Part shown: positions 1-7,944 of the stretch, piece after piece
How positions within the stretch are numbered: position 1 is the first letter of the stretch
Layout: every line of letters starts with the position of its first letter
The notes under the pieces: model-generated
Seen by the model: the letters and a program-made list of their open reading frames with translations, nothing else
The model's database searches: none
What the model was told of the DNA's origin: nothing
Assembly: GCA_013141505.1 (NCBI GenBank)
Contig: JABFQX010000040.1
Location: 1 to 64,000 of the forward strand
Direction: 5' to 3'
DNA length: 64,000 bases
Origin: Methyloglobulus sp.
GTDB lineage: Bacteria; Pseudomonadota; Gammaproteobacteria; Methylococcales; Methylomonadaceae
Made by a program: the position numbers and the translations under genes

Positions 1-179
1 CGGGTCGGGCGCAGGGTGCGGAAAACGCTCTCGTTCTCCAAGTGCGCAACGTGGCATGACGGCATGATCCATTGGTTTGTCGTTACCTATAATTCGAGCT
101 TGTCAGTTAATGTTTAGCCACTACCAATGTTTTTTTTCAACACCTTATGATTATATCTTTGGTCTACTGAAAAAAGAGA
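1..179. other. No gene recognised at window edge
   Basis: A short minus-strand frame runs off the left edge from about position 79, but its translation resembles nothing I know and it may be repeat sequence. I see no other coding signal, tRNA or clear terminator here. Confidence 0.4.
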
Positions 180-299
180 ATGAAAATATTCACATTTTAC
201 CTACTCGCACTGGCCATCTAATGTACGGCAACTGCATCTGAAAATACTGAAAATACTGAAAATACTGAAAAATTATCAACCACAACAGCTTCATATTAG
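180..299 (+). pseudogene. Remnant of a small exported protein with an in-frame stop
   Basis: An ATG at 180 opens a hydrophobic signal-like peptide (MKIFTFYLLALAI) that is stopped by TAA at 219-221. The same frame continues at once with CTATASENTENTENTEKLST and ends at TAG 297-299. A signal sequence followed by a low-complexity Thr/Glu/Asn stretch is what a small secreted protein or lipoprotein would look like, so I read this as a gene broken by one nonsense codon. A 25-codon ORF in another frame (341-418) might be its distal part after a frameshift, but that is speculative. No family is recognised. Confidence 0.35.
240..266 (+). repeat. 9-bp tandem repeat, three copies
   Basis: Three perfect copies of GAAAATACT lie head to tail at 240-248, 249-257 and 258-266. 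In the frame of the broken ORF they encode Glu-Asn-Thr repeats. Confidence 0.75.
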
Positions 300-487
300 C
301 GGTCTAACACTATAACCACACAGAAGATACAGAAGATTTCATGGCTCAAACCCATTCCTCTAGCGATAGAGTGAATCAAGTATCGGCAGAAAGACAAATT
401 GACAAACCTAAACAATAGTATTGATAATAACACAATAGTTTTGATTCAAAACTATATGTGCTGATTTTTTCATTACCGGAGAAATTT

Positions 488-970
488 ATGAAAACAAGAC
501 ATCTGCTTATCGTTGCCGGATTATTGTGCTTTACAACTACATTCAGCTACGCAGAGAAAGAGGGCGTGCCTTTTCCTGAAGGTTACAGGAATTGGTTACA
601 CGCCAAATCCATGCTTATCCAACCCGGACATGCGTTAGAAAATCCTTTCCAAGGCCTCCATCACATCTACGCCAATGGCAAAGCCGCTAACGGCTTAAAG
701 TCAGGCAAGTATGCTGACGGTTCTGTACTGGTATTTGATCTTTTAAAGTATGAGGAAAAAGACCTTACCATTCAAGAAGGCGAACGCAAACTGGTTGGCG
801 TTATGCACAAGGATTCGGTCAAATACGCATCAACAGGCGGTTGGGGATTTGAAGGCTTTGCAGCTAACAGCAAAACCGAACGCTTGGTGAAAGATGGCGG
901 TAAATCGTGCTTTGGTTGCCATGAACCGCAAAAAGCCAAAGATTATGTTTTTTCCGAGCTTCGAGAATAA
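488..970 (+). CDS. Cytochrome P460 family c-type haem protein
   Basis: This is a periplasmic c-type haem protein of the cytochrome P460 / cytochrome c'-beta fold, 160 residues. The family includes enzymes that oxidise hydroxylamine and proteins that bind NO; methanotrophs and ammonia oxidisers use them against reactive nitrogen. The sequence shows a signal peptide (about residues 1-22, ending SYA), a P460-like body with a KYADGSVLVFDLL stretch, and one haem-attachment motif CFGCH at residues 141-145 near the C-terminus, as usual for the family. I chose ATG 488 over the in-frame start at 458 because GGAGA sits 5 bases before it and the signal peptide begins there. Whether it carries the lysine-haem cross-link of true P460 cannot be told by eye. 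The next gene also encodes an exported protein and may be co-transcribed. Confidence 0.88.
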   Translation: MKTRHLLIVAGLLCFTTTFSYAEKEGVPFPEGYRNWLHAKSMLIQPGHALENPFQGLHHIYANGKAANGLKSGKYADGSVLVFDLLKYEEKDLTIQEGERKLVGVMHKDSVKYASTGGWGFEGFAANSKTERLVKDGGKSCFGCHEPQKAKDYVFSELRE

Positions 971-1081
971 TCGAAAGCGTGTTCAATCAACACTAAGCAT
1001 GTCATGGCGTTTTTTAACCGTCCAACGGGAAAAAAGGCATGTCTGCTCTTACAAATCTAACAATTATAATAGAGGGCAATA

Positions 1082-1441
1082 ATGAGGTTTATCAAATTAG
1101 GTGCGGCATTTTCTCTTTCATTTTTTTTGTGGGGTAATGCTCATGCGGCGGGCGCGCCCGTAAATGAAGATTTCTCAGTAGTGAGTTCTCTTTGTGATGA
1201 TATGGTTGAATTGGCTAAAAAAGGGAGCAAAGAAGAGTTTATTGAAATTGCTGATTCCGCATTAAGGCTATCGGAAGCGCAAAGGAGAGACAACTCAATG
1301 GCAATCGACCGGTTTAGGCCGAAGTTAAGGGCTGCCAAAAAAGCCGGTAAATCGGGTGATTTTGATGCGGCTATCGGCTTTGTGCAAGAAGCCAAAACGC
1401 TAATGAAACCGGCAACGACATCTTGGGATGGCGGTTCTTAA
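1082..1441 (+). CDS. Small exported helical protein, unknown function
   Basis: A 119-residue protein with a clear signal peptide (about residues 1-22, ending AHA). The mature part is rich in Lys, Glu and Ala, looks entirely alpha-helical and has one cysteine near its start. I do not recognise the family. It lies 111 bp downstream of the P460 cytochrome on the same strand, so it may belong to the same transcript and act in the periplasm with it, but that is inferred from position only. The start is the first ATG and directly precedes the hydrophobic segment; a GAGGGC stretch lies a few bases upstream. Confidence 0.7.
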   Translation: MRFIKLGAAFSLSFFLWGNAHAAGAPVNEDFSVVSSLCDDMVELAKKGSKEEFIEIADSALRLSEAQRRDNSMAIDRFRPKLRAAKKAGKSGDFDAAIGFVQEAKTLMKPATTSWDGGS

Positions 1442-1479
1442 GGGGTTCGGTATCTGCCATATTGGACATATTTAAACGG

Positions 1480-1505
1480 GCGGGTTGCTGCAAATAGTAA
1501 CCCGC
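1480..1505 (+). terminator. Possible terminator hairpin
   Basis: Seven-base perfect arms (GCGGGTT at 1480-1486, AACCCGC at 1499-1505) enclose a 12-base loop just after the 119-residue exported protein gene. The following sequence is only weakly T-rich, so termination is uncertain. Confidence 0.4.
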
Positions 1506-1621
1506 TAATTTCTAAGTTCCCTGACAACCTTGCACACGCTAAGTACTCGGTAGCCTGGATATAACACTCTGCTCATTTGGAAAGTTGAAATAAGATTCTC
1601 ACCTAACATCAGAGTGGCTTT

Positions 1622-3877
1622 TTATTTTTTACGCCGCTTCCTGACTGTTTTCCCGGTAGTTTCCACTTTTTTTGCGCCACTACCTTTAACAATCAGGTCA
1701 AAATCAATCTTTTTTTCGTCCAGACTGACCCGCGTCACTTTTACTATGACATGATCGCCAATGCGGAATTTGCTACCGGTACGTTCACCTTTTAGCTGAT
1801 GACTGGTGGGGTCGAAGTGGTAATAATCCTGCCCTAGGTTGCTGATATGCACCAAGCCTTCCACATAGATTTCGGCAAGTTCGACAAAAAATCCAAACGA
1901 AGTAACTGCCGAAATAATGCCGGGGAATACCTCACCGATTTTGTCCATCATGTATTCGCATTTAAGCCAACTGACTACATCACGGGTCGCATCGTCCGCC
2001 CTGCGCTCATTGGCGGAGCATAACTCGCCCAGCGTTATCATGTCCGGGAAACCATAGACAAAGGTTTCCGGTTTTTTGTCTTGCAAACAATGCCTGATGG
2101 CGCGGTGCACCAATAAATCGGGATAGCGCCTTATGGGTGATGTGAAATGTGCATAGGCATCCAATGCCAAGCCGAAATGGCCTTTTAGCTCAGGACTATA
2201 AACCGCCTGCGACATCGAACGCAGTAATACAGTCTGGATTAAATGGTTATCGGGACGATCTTTTACCGACTCAACCAGATGCATGTAATCGAGCGGTGTT
2301 GGTTTATCGCCGCCACCCATTTTTAAGCCCAGCTCACCCAAAAATGTTTTCAGGTTTAATAGCTTTTCCGCACTTGGGCCTTCATGCACTCGTAGCAGTT
2401 TGGGCATTTTTTTGGTATTCAGAAATTTAGCTGCCGCCATGTTGGCGGTAATCATGAACTCTTCGATCAAACGATGGGCATCGTTACGCACGCTGGGCAC
2501 GATTTTTTCGATTTTGCGCTCCGAGCCAAAGATAATCCGGGTTTCCTGCGTATCAAAATCCATCGCGCCACGTTGCTCGCGGCTGACACGCATGACCTTG
2601 TATAAGTCATACAGTTGATTAAGATGTGGTAATAAAATCTTATATTGGGCGGTCAGTTTTGGGTCGCCATCTACGAGTATCTTGGCGACTTCCGTGTAAG
2701 TCAGCCTCGCATGGGAGCGCATGACCGCTTCAAAAAACCGCGATTTCGTGACCTTGCCGGTTTGGTCTATCACCAATTCGCAGACCATGCACAAACGATC
2801 TACTTCAGGATTCAACGAACACAGGCCATTGGACAAGATTTCCGGCAACATCGGAATGACTTGCTCAGGAAAATAGACCGAGGTACTACGCTTTTGGGCT
2901 TCTTTATCCAAAGCGGTACCTACCTTGACATAATGCGACACGTCAGCAATGGCAACCAGCAGATTCCAGCCTTTAGGCGTTTTTTGGCAATATACCGCAT
3001 CATCGAAATCACGGGCATCTTCGCCGTCAATCGTCACCAATGGCGTAAGCCGCAAATCAGTGCGGTCTTGTTTTGCCGATTCAGGTACTTCTGGTGTCAG
3101 TGCTTTAATTTCCTCCAACAACTCATCCGGCCAGACATGGGGTAAATCATGGGAACGCAGCGCCATTTCGATTTCCATGCCAGGAGCAAGATGATCGCCC
3201 AGCACTTCAATGATCCGGCCTATAGGTTGACGTTGCTTGGTCGGTTGTTCGAGAATTTCCGCTACTACGATTTGTCCCTGCTTGGCTTTTCCGGCACCGC
3301 CTTTCTGGATCAGAACTGTTTGGGCAATATTTTTTTGGTCTGGAACAACATAGGTAAAGCCGTCTTCCTTGTACAATCGTCCGACGATTTGATGGGTATT
3401 CCGTTCTAGAATTTCCACCACAGCCCCTTCCCTACGGCCTTTTTTATCAATGCCGACCACCCGCACCATCGCCCGGTCGTTGTGCAACAATGGGTTCATT
3501 TCCCTCGGTGTCAGGAATAGGTCATCAGACCCGTCATCTGGCTTGATAAAACCAAAGCCATCGGCATGGCCGATCACGCGACCGACAATCAAATCTTTAT
3601 TATTGACCAGGCAATATTGCTGCGCCCGGTTGAACAATAGCTGGCCGTCCCGTTCCATAGCACGCAAGCGGCGACGCAATGCTTCGAGTTGCTCTTCAGC
3701 ATCAATTGAAAACGCTTCGGCAATTTCGACTCGTCGTAACGGTTTGCCCGTATGTTCCAGAAGCTGCAAAATATGTTCCCGACTGGCAATCGGCTGCTCA
3801 TATTTTTCCGCTTCGCGCTGGATGTAGGGATCTTTTTTTATGCTGAAAGCTGCATTTTTCTTGGACTTTGCTGTCAT
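1622..3877 (-). CDS. rnr: Ribonuclease R
   Basis: A 3'-to-5' processive exoribonuclease that degrades structured RNA and, with tmRNA/SmpB, defective mRNA in the cytoplasm. The 751 residues show the expected order: an N-terminal winged-helix region (about 30-90), cold-shock/OB domains (about 95-230), the RNB catalytic domain with DGEDARDFDDAV at 284-295 whose aspartates bind magnesium, an S1 RNA-binding domain (about 648-732) and a basic tail ending in KRRKK. The basic tail and helix-turn-helix separate it from RNase II. Length is usual for gammaproteobacterial RNase R, though shorter than the E. coli protein. It stands alone on the minus strand. smpB is some 11 kb away in this window. Confidence 0.95.
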   Translation of the reverse strand: MTAKSKKNAAFSIKKDPYIQREAEKYEQPIASREHILQLLEHTGKPLRRVEIAEAFSIDAEEQLEALRRRLRAMERDGQLLFNRAQQYCLVNNKDLIVGRVIGHADGFGFIKPDDGSDDLFLTPREMNPLLHNDRAMVRVVGIDKKGRREGAVVEILERNTHQIVGRLYKEDGFTYVVPDQKNIAQTVLIQKGGAGKAKQGQIVVAEILEQPTKQRQPIGRIIEVLGDHLAPGMEIEMALRSHDLPHVWPDELLEEIKALTPEVPESAKQDRTDLRLTPLVTIDGEDARDFDDAVYCQKTPKGWNLLVAIADVSHYVKVGTALDKEAQKRSTSVYFPEQVIPMLPEILSNGLCSLNPEVDRLCMVCELVIDQTGKVTKSRFFEAVMRSHARLTYTEVAKILVDGDPKLTAQYKILLPHLNQLYDLYKVMRVSREQRGAMDFDTQETRIIFGSERKIEKIVPSVRNDAHRLIEEFMITANMAAAKFLNTKKMPKLLRVHEGPSAEKLLNLKTFLGELGLKMGGGDKPTPLDYMHLVESVKDRPDNHLIQTVLLRSMSQAVYSPELKGHFGLALDAYAHFTSPIRRYPDLLVHRAIRHCLQDKKPETFVYGFPDMITLGELCSANERRADDATRDVVSWLKCEYMMDKIGEVFPGIISAVTSFGFFVELAEIYVEGLVHISNLGQDYYHFDPTSHQLKGERTGSKFRIGDHVIVKVTRVSLDEKKIDFDLIVKGSGAKKVETTGKTVRKRRKK

Positions 3878-4215
3878 TTTTATCAGGTTGTTCGAGTTGA
3901 GTCAGTAACTGGACTTCTAAAATTGAATGTGTAGTGAATAGCTTTGAATGAGATTATGGCTTGAAAACATAAAATACGACGGTCTTGCATTATCGAAAAA
4001 ATTAAAAATTTGAGTAACCCATCATTGTAGATTACGTGCCGCACCATCTATTTATCCTTTTTTTCAGCCCGTATTTATGATGCACAGCCCAATATACATG
4101 AGTATAGGTCACTGCGTTAAATAGATACATAGATTTCAAACCATAACACCACCCTAATTGACAAAGCCAGGCTTGGCGAGTATATTTCGCCCTCACTTCA
4201 AAACACCGCATCTTG
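3878..4215. other. Intergenic region between rnr and tRNA-Leu
   Basis: AT-rich spacer that must contain the rnr promoter (minus strand) and the tRNA-Leu promoter (plus strand). I see no convincing gene; the ORF that crosses it on the minus strand overlaps the tRNA and is not credible. Confidence 0.5.
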
Positions 4216-4302
4216 GCCGAGGTGGTGAAATTGGTAGACACGCTAGCTTCAGGTGCTAGTGGGCGCAAGCTCGTGAAGGTTCAAGTCCTTTCCTCGGCAC
4301 CA
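4216..4302 (+). tRNA. tRNA-Leu (anticodon CAG)
   Basis: An 87-nt class II tRNA. The acceptor arms GCCGAGG and CCTCGGC pair, the D-loop contains TTGGTAGA, the anticodon stem CTAGC/GCTAG (4243-4247 and 4255-4259) encloses TTCAGGT with anticodon CAG at 4250-4252, there is a long variable arm, and the T-loop has GGTTCAAGTCC. The discriminator A and a genomically encoded CCA end the gene. It reads CUG leucine codons. Confidence 0.96.
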
Positions 4303-4544
4303 AATTGTCATTCTATATCAGATAGATAAATTAATTCTGGCAATTTGCTAAAGCTACCTAATTTTTATACGACAGCTTATTCCGTTTAATCTTACATCCA
4401 TCGCATTATTTAACGTGCGCTTTGGGCTAAATGCACAGCTTAAAATGTTATCAGCTAAAAATTCCCCGTGTTTATATCCTCGCTATATAATGCTTTTAAG
4501 AATCGTTATTTAATATTGAGATATCTTGCAATAACGTCACGATA

Positions 4545-5462
4545 ATGAAATTACTCCAGCTGCAATACGTAAGGGAAATAGTCCGCCAAGGCCTGAATAT
4601 TTCCAACGCTTCGGAAGCGTTGCATACCTCCCAGTCCGGGGTGAGCCGACAGATACAGTTATTGGAAGAAGAGCTTAAACTACAGGTCTTTCAGCGCAAC
4701 GGCAAGCGGTTGACCGGTATCACCGAACCCGGCAAAACCATTGTAAAGCTGGCCGAACGCGTACTTCGCGAAATGGATAATATTAAACGCGTCGGCGAAG
4801 AATTTACCCAAAAAGACAAAGGAACCTTATCAATCGCAACTACCCATACCCAATCCCGTTATTTTTTGCCTCCCGCTGTCAAAAAATTCATGCAGAGCTA
4901 CCCTAATGTTGTCCTGACCATACACCAGGGCAATCCAACGCAAGTTGCTGATCAAGTAGCCAGCGGCGAAGCAGATGTCGGCATTACCACAGAAACCATC
5001 AACACCTATGACAAACTGTTATGTATGCCCTGCTACCAATGGAATCGCTGCCTGATTACCCCAAAAGGCCACCCTTTGCTGGATGACCTGCCGCTTAGCC
5101 TGGAAAAAATCGCAAAATACCCATTGATAACCTATAACATTGCTTATTCGGGCAGCGCCTTGGTCAAACATGTGTTTGACCAAGCAGGCCTTGAGCCTAA
5201 TATCGTCTTGACTGCTATTGATGCCGATGTCATTAAAACCTATGTCGAACTCGGTCTGGGTATCGGCTTATTGGCCGATATGGCTTATGATCCTATTAAC
5301 GATGCCCATTTAAGTATGCTGGATGCCAGCCATTTGTTCCCGCCCAGCACGACCTACCTCGGCTTGAGAAAAGATGCTTTTTTACGCGATTATGTCTACG
5401 ACTTTATCCAGTTATTGCTGCCTGATCTAAACCGTAAAAAAATCCTAGCAGCGTTAAAATAA
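4545..5462 (+). CDS. cysB: LysR-family transcriptional regulator, CysB type
   Basis: A 305-residue LysR-type regulator of sulfur assimilation. An N-terminal winged helix-turn-helix (about 18-60, with TSQSGVSRQIQLLEEEL) is followed by a two-lobed effector-binding domain. The ligand motif TTHTQ places Thr100, Thr102 and Gln103 exactly where E. coli CysB contacts sulfate/thiosulfate, which separates it from generic LysR proteins. CysB activates sulfate uptake and reduction genes when N-acetylserine accumulates. Here it is a single gene behind a tRNA and in front of a dispersed palindromic element; no sulfur genes are adjacent. The start ATG gives the canonical N-terminus MKLLQLQYV. Confidence 0.92.
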   Translation: MKLLQLQYVREIVRQGLNISNASEALHTSQSGVSRQIQLLEEELKLQVFQRNGKRLTGITEPGKTIVKLAERVLREMDNIKRVGEEFTQKDKGTLSIATTHTQSRYFLPPAVKKFMQSYPNVVLTIHQGNPTQVADQVASGEADVGITTETINTYDKLLCMPCYQWNRCLITPKGHPLLDDLPLSLEKIAKYPLITYNIAYSGSALVKHVFDQAGLEPNIVLTAIDADVIKTYVELGLGIGLLADMAYDPINDAHLSMLDASHLFPPSTTYLGLRKDAFLRDYVYDFIQLLLPDLNRKKILAALK

Positions 5463-5472
5463 AAATTTGCTC

Positions 5473-5597
5473 ATTGATTCGGCCTTATGAAGTTTTAATT
5501 CCCCTTCGGCTCCGCTCAGTGCACGCTACGGTTTCGTTCCCTGAGCGGAGCCGAAAGGGCGGAACACCGATTTCAAACTCCAAAAGGCCAGATCAAT
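5473..5597. repeat. Palindromic MITE-like element, copy 1
   Basis: Outer inverted ends (ATTGATTCGGCCTTATGAAG at the left, AAAAGGCCAGATCAAT at the right) enclose a strong inner palindrome (CCTTCGGCTCCGCTCAG and CTGAGCGGAGCCGAAAGG). The same architecture occurs at 54738-54861 and, with a decayed right end, at 57194-57328. This copy is in the opposite orientation to those two. It lies between cysB and lptM. Confidence 0.8.
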
Positions 5598-5710
5598 AGA
5601 ATGCCAGCTTTAGCTGAGTTTGAATTTAAGTTGATTTATTGCTTTCTGATGTATTTTGTCTCGATTCAGCTTATTATGCTGCGAAATCATTAATCATTAT
5701 TCACTAAAGA

Positions 5711-5947
5711 ATGAAAAGTTATATGTTTGTATTTTTTTTGTTATCAGGTGCAATCCTTTCGGGTTGCGGGCAAACGGGGCCGCTGTATTTGCCGACGGAG
5801 AACCCACCGACACCACCCGTATCTGCTACGCCTGATGCAGAAACAAAAGATAAAGCTCTAGAAAAAGATAAAAGCCTGGAAAAGCAGGAAATAAAATCGG
5901 ATTCATCGCAAGGATCCGGCATTAATCAGCCCACAAAAAAACAATAA
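5711..5947 (+). CDS. lptM: LPS translocon maturation chaperone LptM (YifL-like lipoprotein)
   Basis: A 78-residue outer-membrane lipoprotein. The lipobox LSGC puts the lipidated Cys at residue 19, followed by the family hallmark GQTGPLYLP. In E. coli, LptM (YifL) helps the LptD/LptE translocon fold and form its disulfides, and lies just upstream of dapF; here it precedes lysA by 3 bp and dapF lies further on, so the neighbourhood fits. The C-terminal half is a low-complexity, charged, proline-rich tail without recognisable structure, longer than in E. coli. Confidence 0.85.
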   Translation: MKSYMFVFFLLSGAILSGCGQTGPLYLPTENPPTPPVSATPDAETKDKALEKDKSLEKQEIKSDSSQGSGINQPTKKQ

Positions 5948-5950
5948 AAA

Positions 5951-7201
5951 ATGGATTATTTTAACTATCGCAATGATGAATTATTCGTTGAAGATGTCGC
6001 CGTACAAGACATCGTCTATCAATACGGCAGCCCGTGCTATATTTATTCTAGGGCGACCCTAGAACGGCACTGGCGAGCTTTCGATCAAGCGTTTGGGGAA
6101 CAATCACACCTTATTTGCTACGCTGTTAAAGCCAATTCCAATATTGCCATCCTGAACCTGTTGGCACGTTTGGGTTCCGGGTTTGATATTGTTTCCTTGG
6201 GCGAGCTGGAGCGTGTCATAGCCGCCGGTGGCGATCCGCGCAAAATTGTCTTTTCCGGGGTTGGCAAACGCGAAGACGAAATTCTAGCGGCGTTAAAAAC
6301 CGGCATTCGTTGTTTTAATGTTGAAGTCAGTGGCGAACTGGATCGGATTAACCTGCTTGCCGGGCAACTAGGTGTCATCGCACCCGTGTCTTTTCGTGTC
6401 AATCCGGATGTCGATGCTAAAACTCACCCTTATATTTCTACCGGATTAAAAGAAAACAAATTCGGCATTGATATTGACCAAGCGCTGGTTGAATACCGCC
6501 TTGCCGCAAAAATGGCGAATATCAAAGTCGTCGGCATAGATTGCCATATCGGTTCGCAATTGACCGAATCCAGACCGTTTCTGGATGCCCTGGATCGGGT
6601 ACTTGATCTGGTCAACACCCTCAAATCCGAAGGCGTTGAACTCCAGCATCTCGATTTAGGCGGTGGTTTGGGCATTTGCTATAAAGACGAACAACCACCA
6701 GAACCCGCCGAATACATACAAGCAATTTTGGCACGGCTAGGCACACAACAATATGAAATCCTGCTCGAACCCGGTCGCGCTATTGTCGGCAATGCCGGTA
6801 TTTTAGTAACGCAAGTGGAATACCTGAAAACCACACCACACAAAAACTTTGCTATTGTTGATGCGGCAATGAATGATTTGATCCGTCCCTCTTTGTATGG
6901 CGCATGGCAAGAGATTATTCCGGTCACCAAAAGGAGTGATACCAATGAACAGCATTGGGACATTGTCGGCCCCGTGTGCGAAACTGGCGACTTCCTGGGC
7001 AAAGACCGGGCTTTATCCATAAAGCAGGATGATTTACTGGCGATACGTTCATCCGGCGCGTATGGCTTCAGCATGAGTTCCAACTACAACTCCAGGCCAC
7101 GTGTCGCTGAGATTATGGTTGATGGCGCTAAAGTCAGGGTTATTCGTGACAGGGAACGGATTTCGCATCTTTGGGCAGGCGAACATTTACTGGCGTTATA
7201 A
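5951..7201 (+). CDS. lysA: Diaminopimelate decarboxylase
   Basis: A PLP enzyme that decarboxylates meso-diaminopimelate to L-lysine, the last step of the lysine pathway. The 416 residues show the alanine-racemase-like barrel with the PLP lysine in YAVKAN (Lys60), the glycine-rich phosphate-binding loop GGGLGI, the EPGR motif, and the C-terminal CETGD and GYGFSMSSNYN motifs that contribute the catalytic cysteine and substrate contacts. Length is typical. It begins 3 bp after lptM, so the two are almost certainly co-transcribed; dapF, which makes its substrate, follows after one unrelated gene. Confidence 0.96.
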   Translation: MDYFNYRNDELFVEDVAVQDIVYQYGSPCYIYSRATLERHWRAFDQAFGEQSHLICYAVKANSNIAILNLLARLGSGFDIVSLGELERVIAAGGDPRKIVFSGVGKREDEILAALKTGIRCFNVEVSGELDRINLLAGQLGVIAPVSFRVNPDVDAKTHPYISTGLKENKFGIDIDQALVEYRLAAKMANIKVVGIDCHIGSQLTESRPFLDALDRVLDLVNTLKSEGVELQHLDLGGGLGICYKDEQPPEPAEYIQAILARLGTQQYEILLEPGRAIVGNAGILVTQVEYLKTTPHKNFAIVDAAMNDLIRPSLYGAWQEIIPVTKRSDTNEQHWDIVGPVCETGDFLGKDRALSIKQDDLLAIRSSGAYGFSMSSNYNSRPRVAEIMVDGAKVRVIRDRERISHLWAGEHLLAL

Positions 7202-7237
7202 AGATAAATATGAATTTACGTTTTACGTACCAAATGA

Positions 7238-7801
7238 ATGAATGACTCTTTATCTTTAAAGGTGGCAAGGTTTAAGGGTAAACAACACTTGCTCAATAAA
7301 ATGCCCGTTTACATTCAGAACAATGTCAATCGGGCTGTTTTCTTCTTTGTTTTAGTTACTTATGCTGTTATTGTTTTTTGTTTTGTTCACGCAGATGGTG
7401 CTAGTAACAATCAAAAAACAATAGCCTTTTTTGTGATTTTCGCTTTGGCATTGCTTTTCATTCTTGTGCATACGGTGAAATCCGGAGCTTTTGTTATGGC
7501 GGCCGATGAAAACGGGATTTATTATCGGATCTATGGAAGGCGGGATGAGTTTATGCTTATTGAATGGCGTATTATTTGCGAAATAATCGACTCCTATTAT
7601 GATGATAATGATCGAATAGACGTTATAACATTTATTAAAAATAATGACATACCTTCTCCTTGTAACGCTGTAACTTCTAAATCGCAGGCAACAAAAAATA
7701 CAACTATTTCATTTATTATGCCTAACTCCAAAAAAAGCGCAGAAATTAAGCTTAGACTCGATGAGTTGAGGGTCAAAAACCAAAATGCCATATTAGCTTA
7801 A
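7238..7801 (+). CDS. Membrane protein with two N-terminal helices, unknown function
   Basis: A 187-residue protein, not recognised by name. Residues about 33-53 and 62-82 form two hydrophobic helices separated by a short polar hairpin; the remaining ~100 residues are soluble, with alternating beta-like strands and a final helix. This is the layout of small two-helix proteins with a PH-like cytoplasmic domain, but I cannot confirm that. It interrupts the lysA-dapF neighbourhood and is more AT-rich than its neighbours, which suggests a later insertion. A strong hairpin follows the stop codon. Confidence 0.6.
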   Translation: MNDSLSLKVARFKGKQHLLNKMPVYIQNNVNRAVFFFVLVTYAVIVFCFVHADGASNNQKTIAFFVIFALALLFILVHTVKSGAFVMAADENGIYYRIYGRRDEFMLIEWRIICEIIDSYYDDNDRIDVITFIKNNDIPSPCNAVTSKSQATKNTTISFIMPNSKKSAEIKLRLDELRVKNQNAILA

Positions 7802-7818
7802 TCGATTTATTGTCGCTG

Positions 7819-7861
7819 AAAACCCTTTGGACGGGACAATATGTCCCGTCCAAAGGGTTTT
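7819..7861. terminator. Perfect 20-bp hairpin, likely terminator
   Basis: Arms at 7819-7838 (AAAACCCTTTGGACGGGACA) and 7842-7861 are perfectly complementary around a 3-base loop. The A-rich start and T-rich end mean it could terminate in either direction. It follows the two-helix membrane protein gene and precedes dapF. Confidence 0.65.
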
Positions 7862-7867
7862 GGTGTA

Positions 7868-7926
7868 GTTCAAGAAAGTCACACTCGGCAAAACGTGAGT
7901 GACGGGGTAACATAACCCGTCACGCT
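7868..7926 (+). repeat. Dispersed ~60-bp repeat, copy 1
   Basis: Starts GTTCAAGAAAGTCACACTCGG and continues through GGCAAAACGTGAGTGACGGGG to a CCCGTCAC end that pairs with GTGACGGG. Related copies occur at 21178-21236 and 48891-48949. This one ends about 20 bp before dapF. Confidence 0.6.
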
Positions 7927-7944
7927 AAAACATAAAACCAAAAA

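Noticed and set aside
4032..4268. Minus-strand ORF of 78 codons
   Set aside because: It overlaps the tRNA-Leu gene and has no recognisable features.
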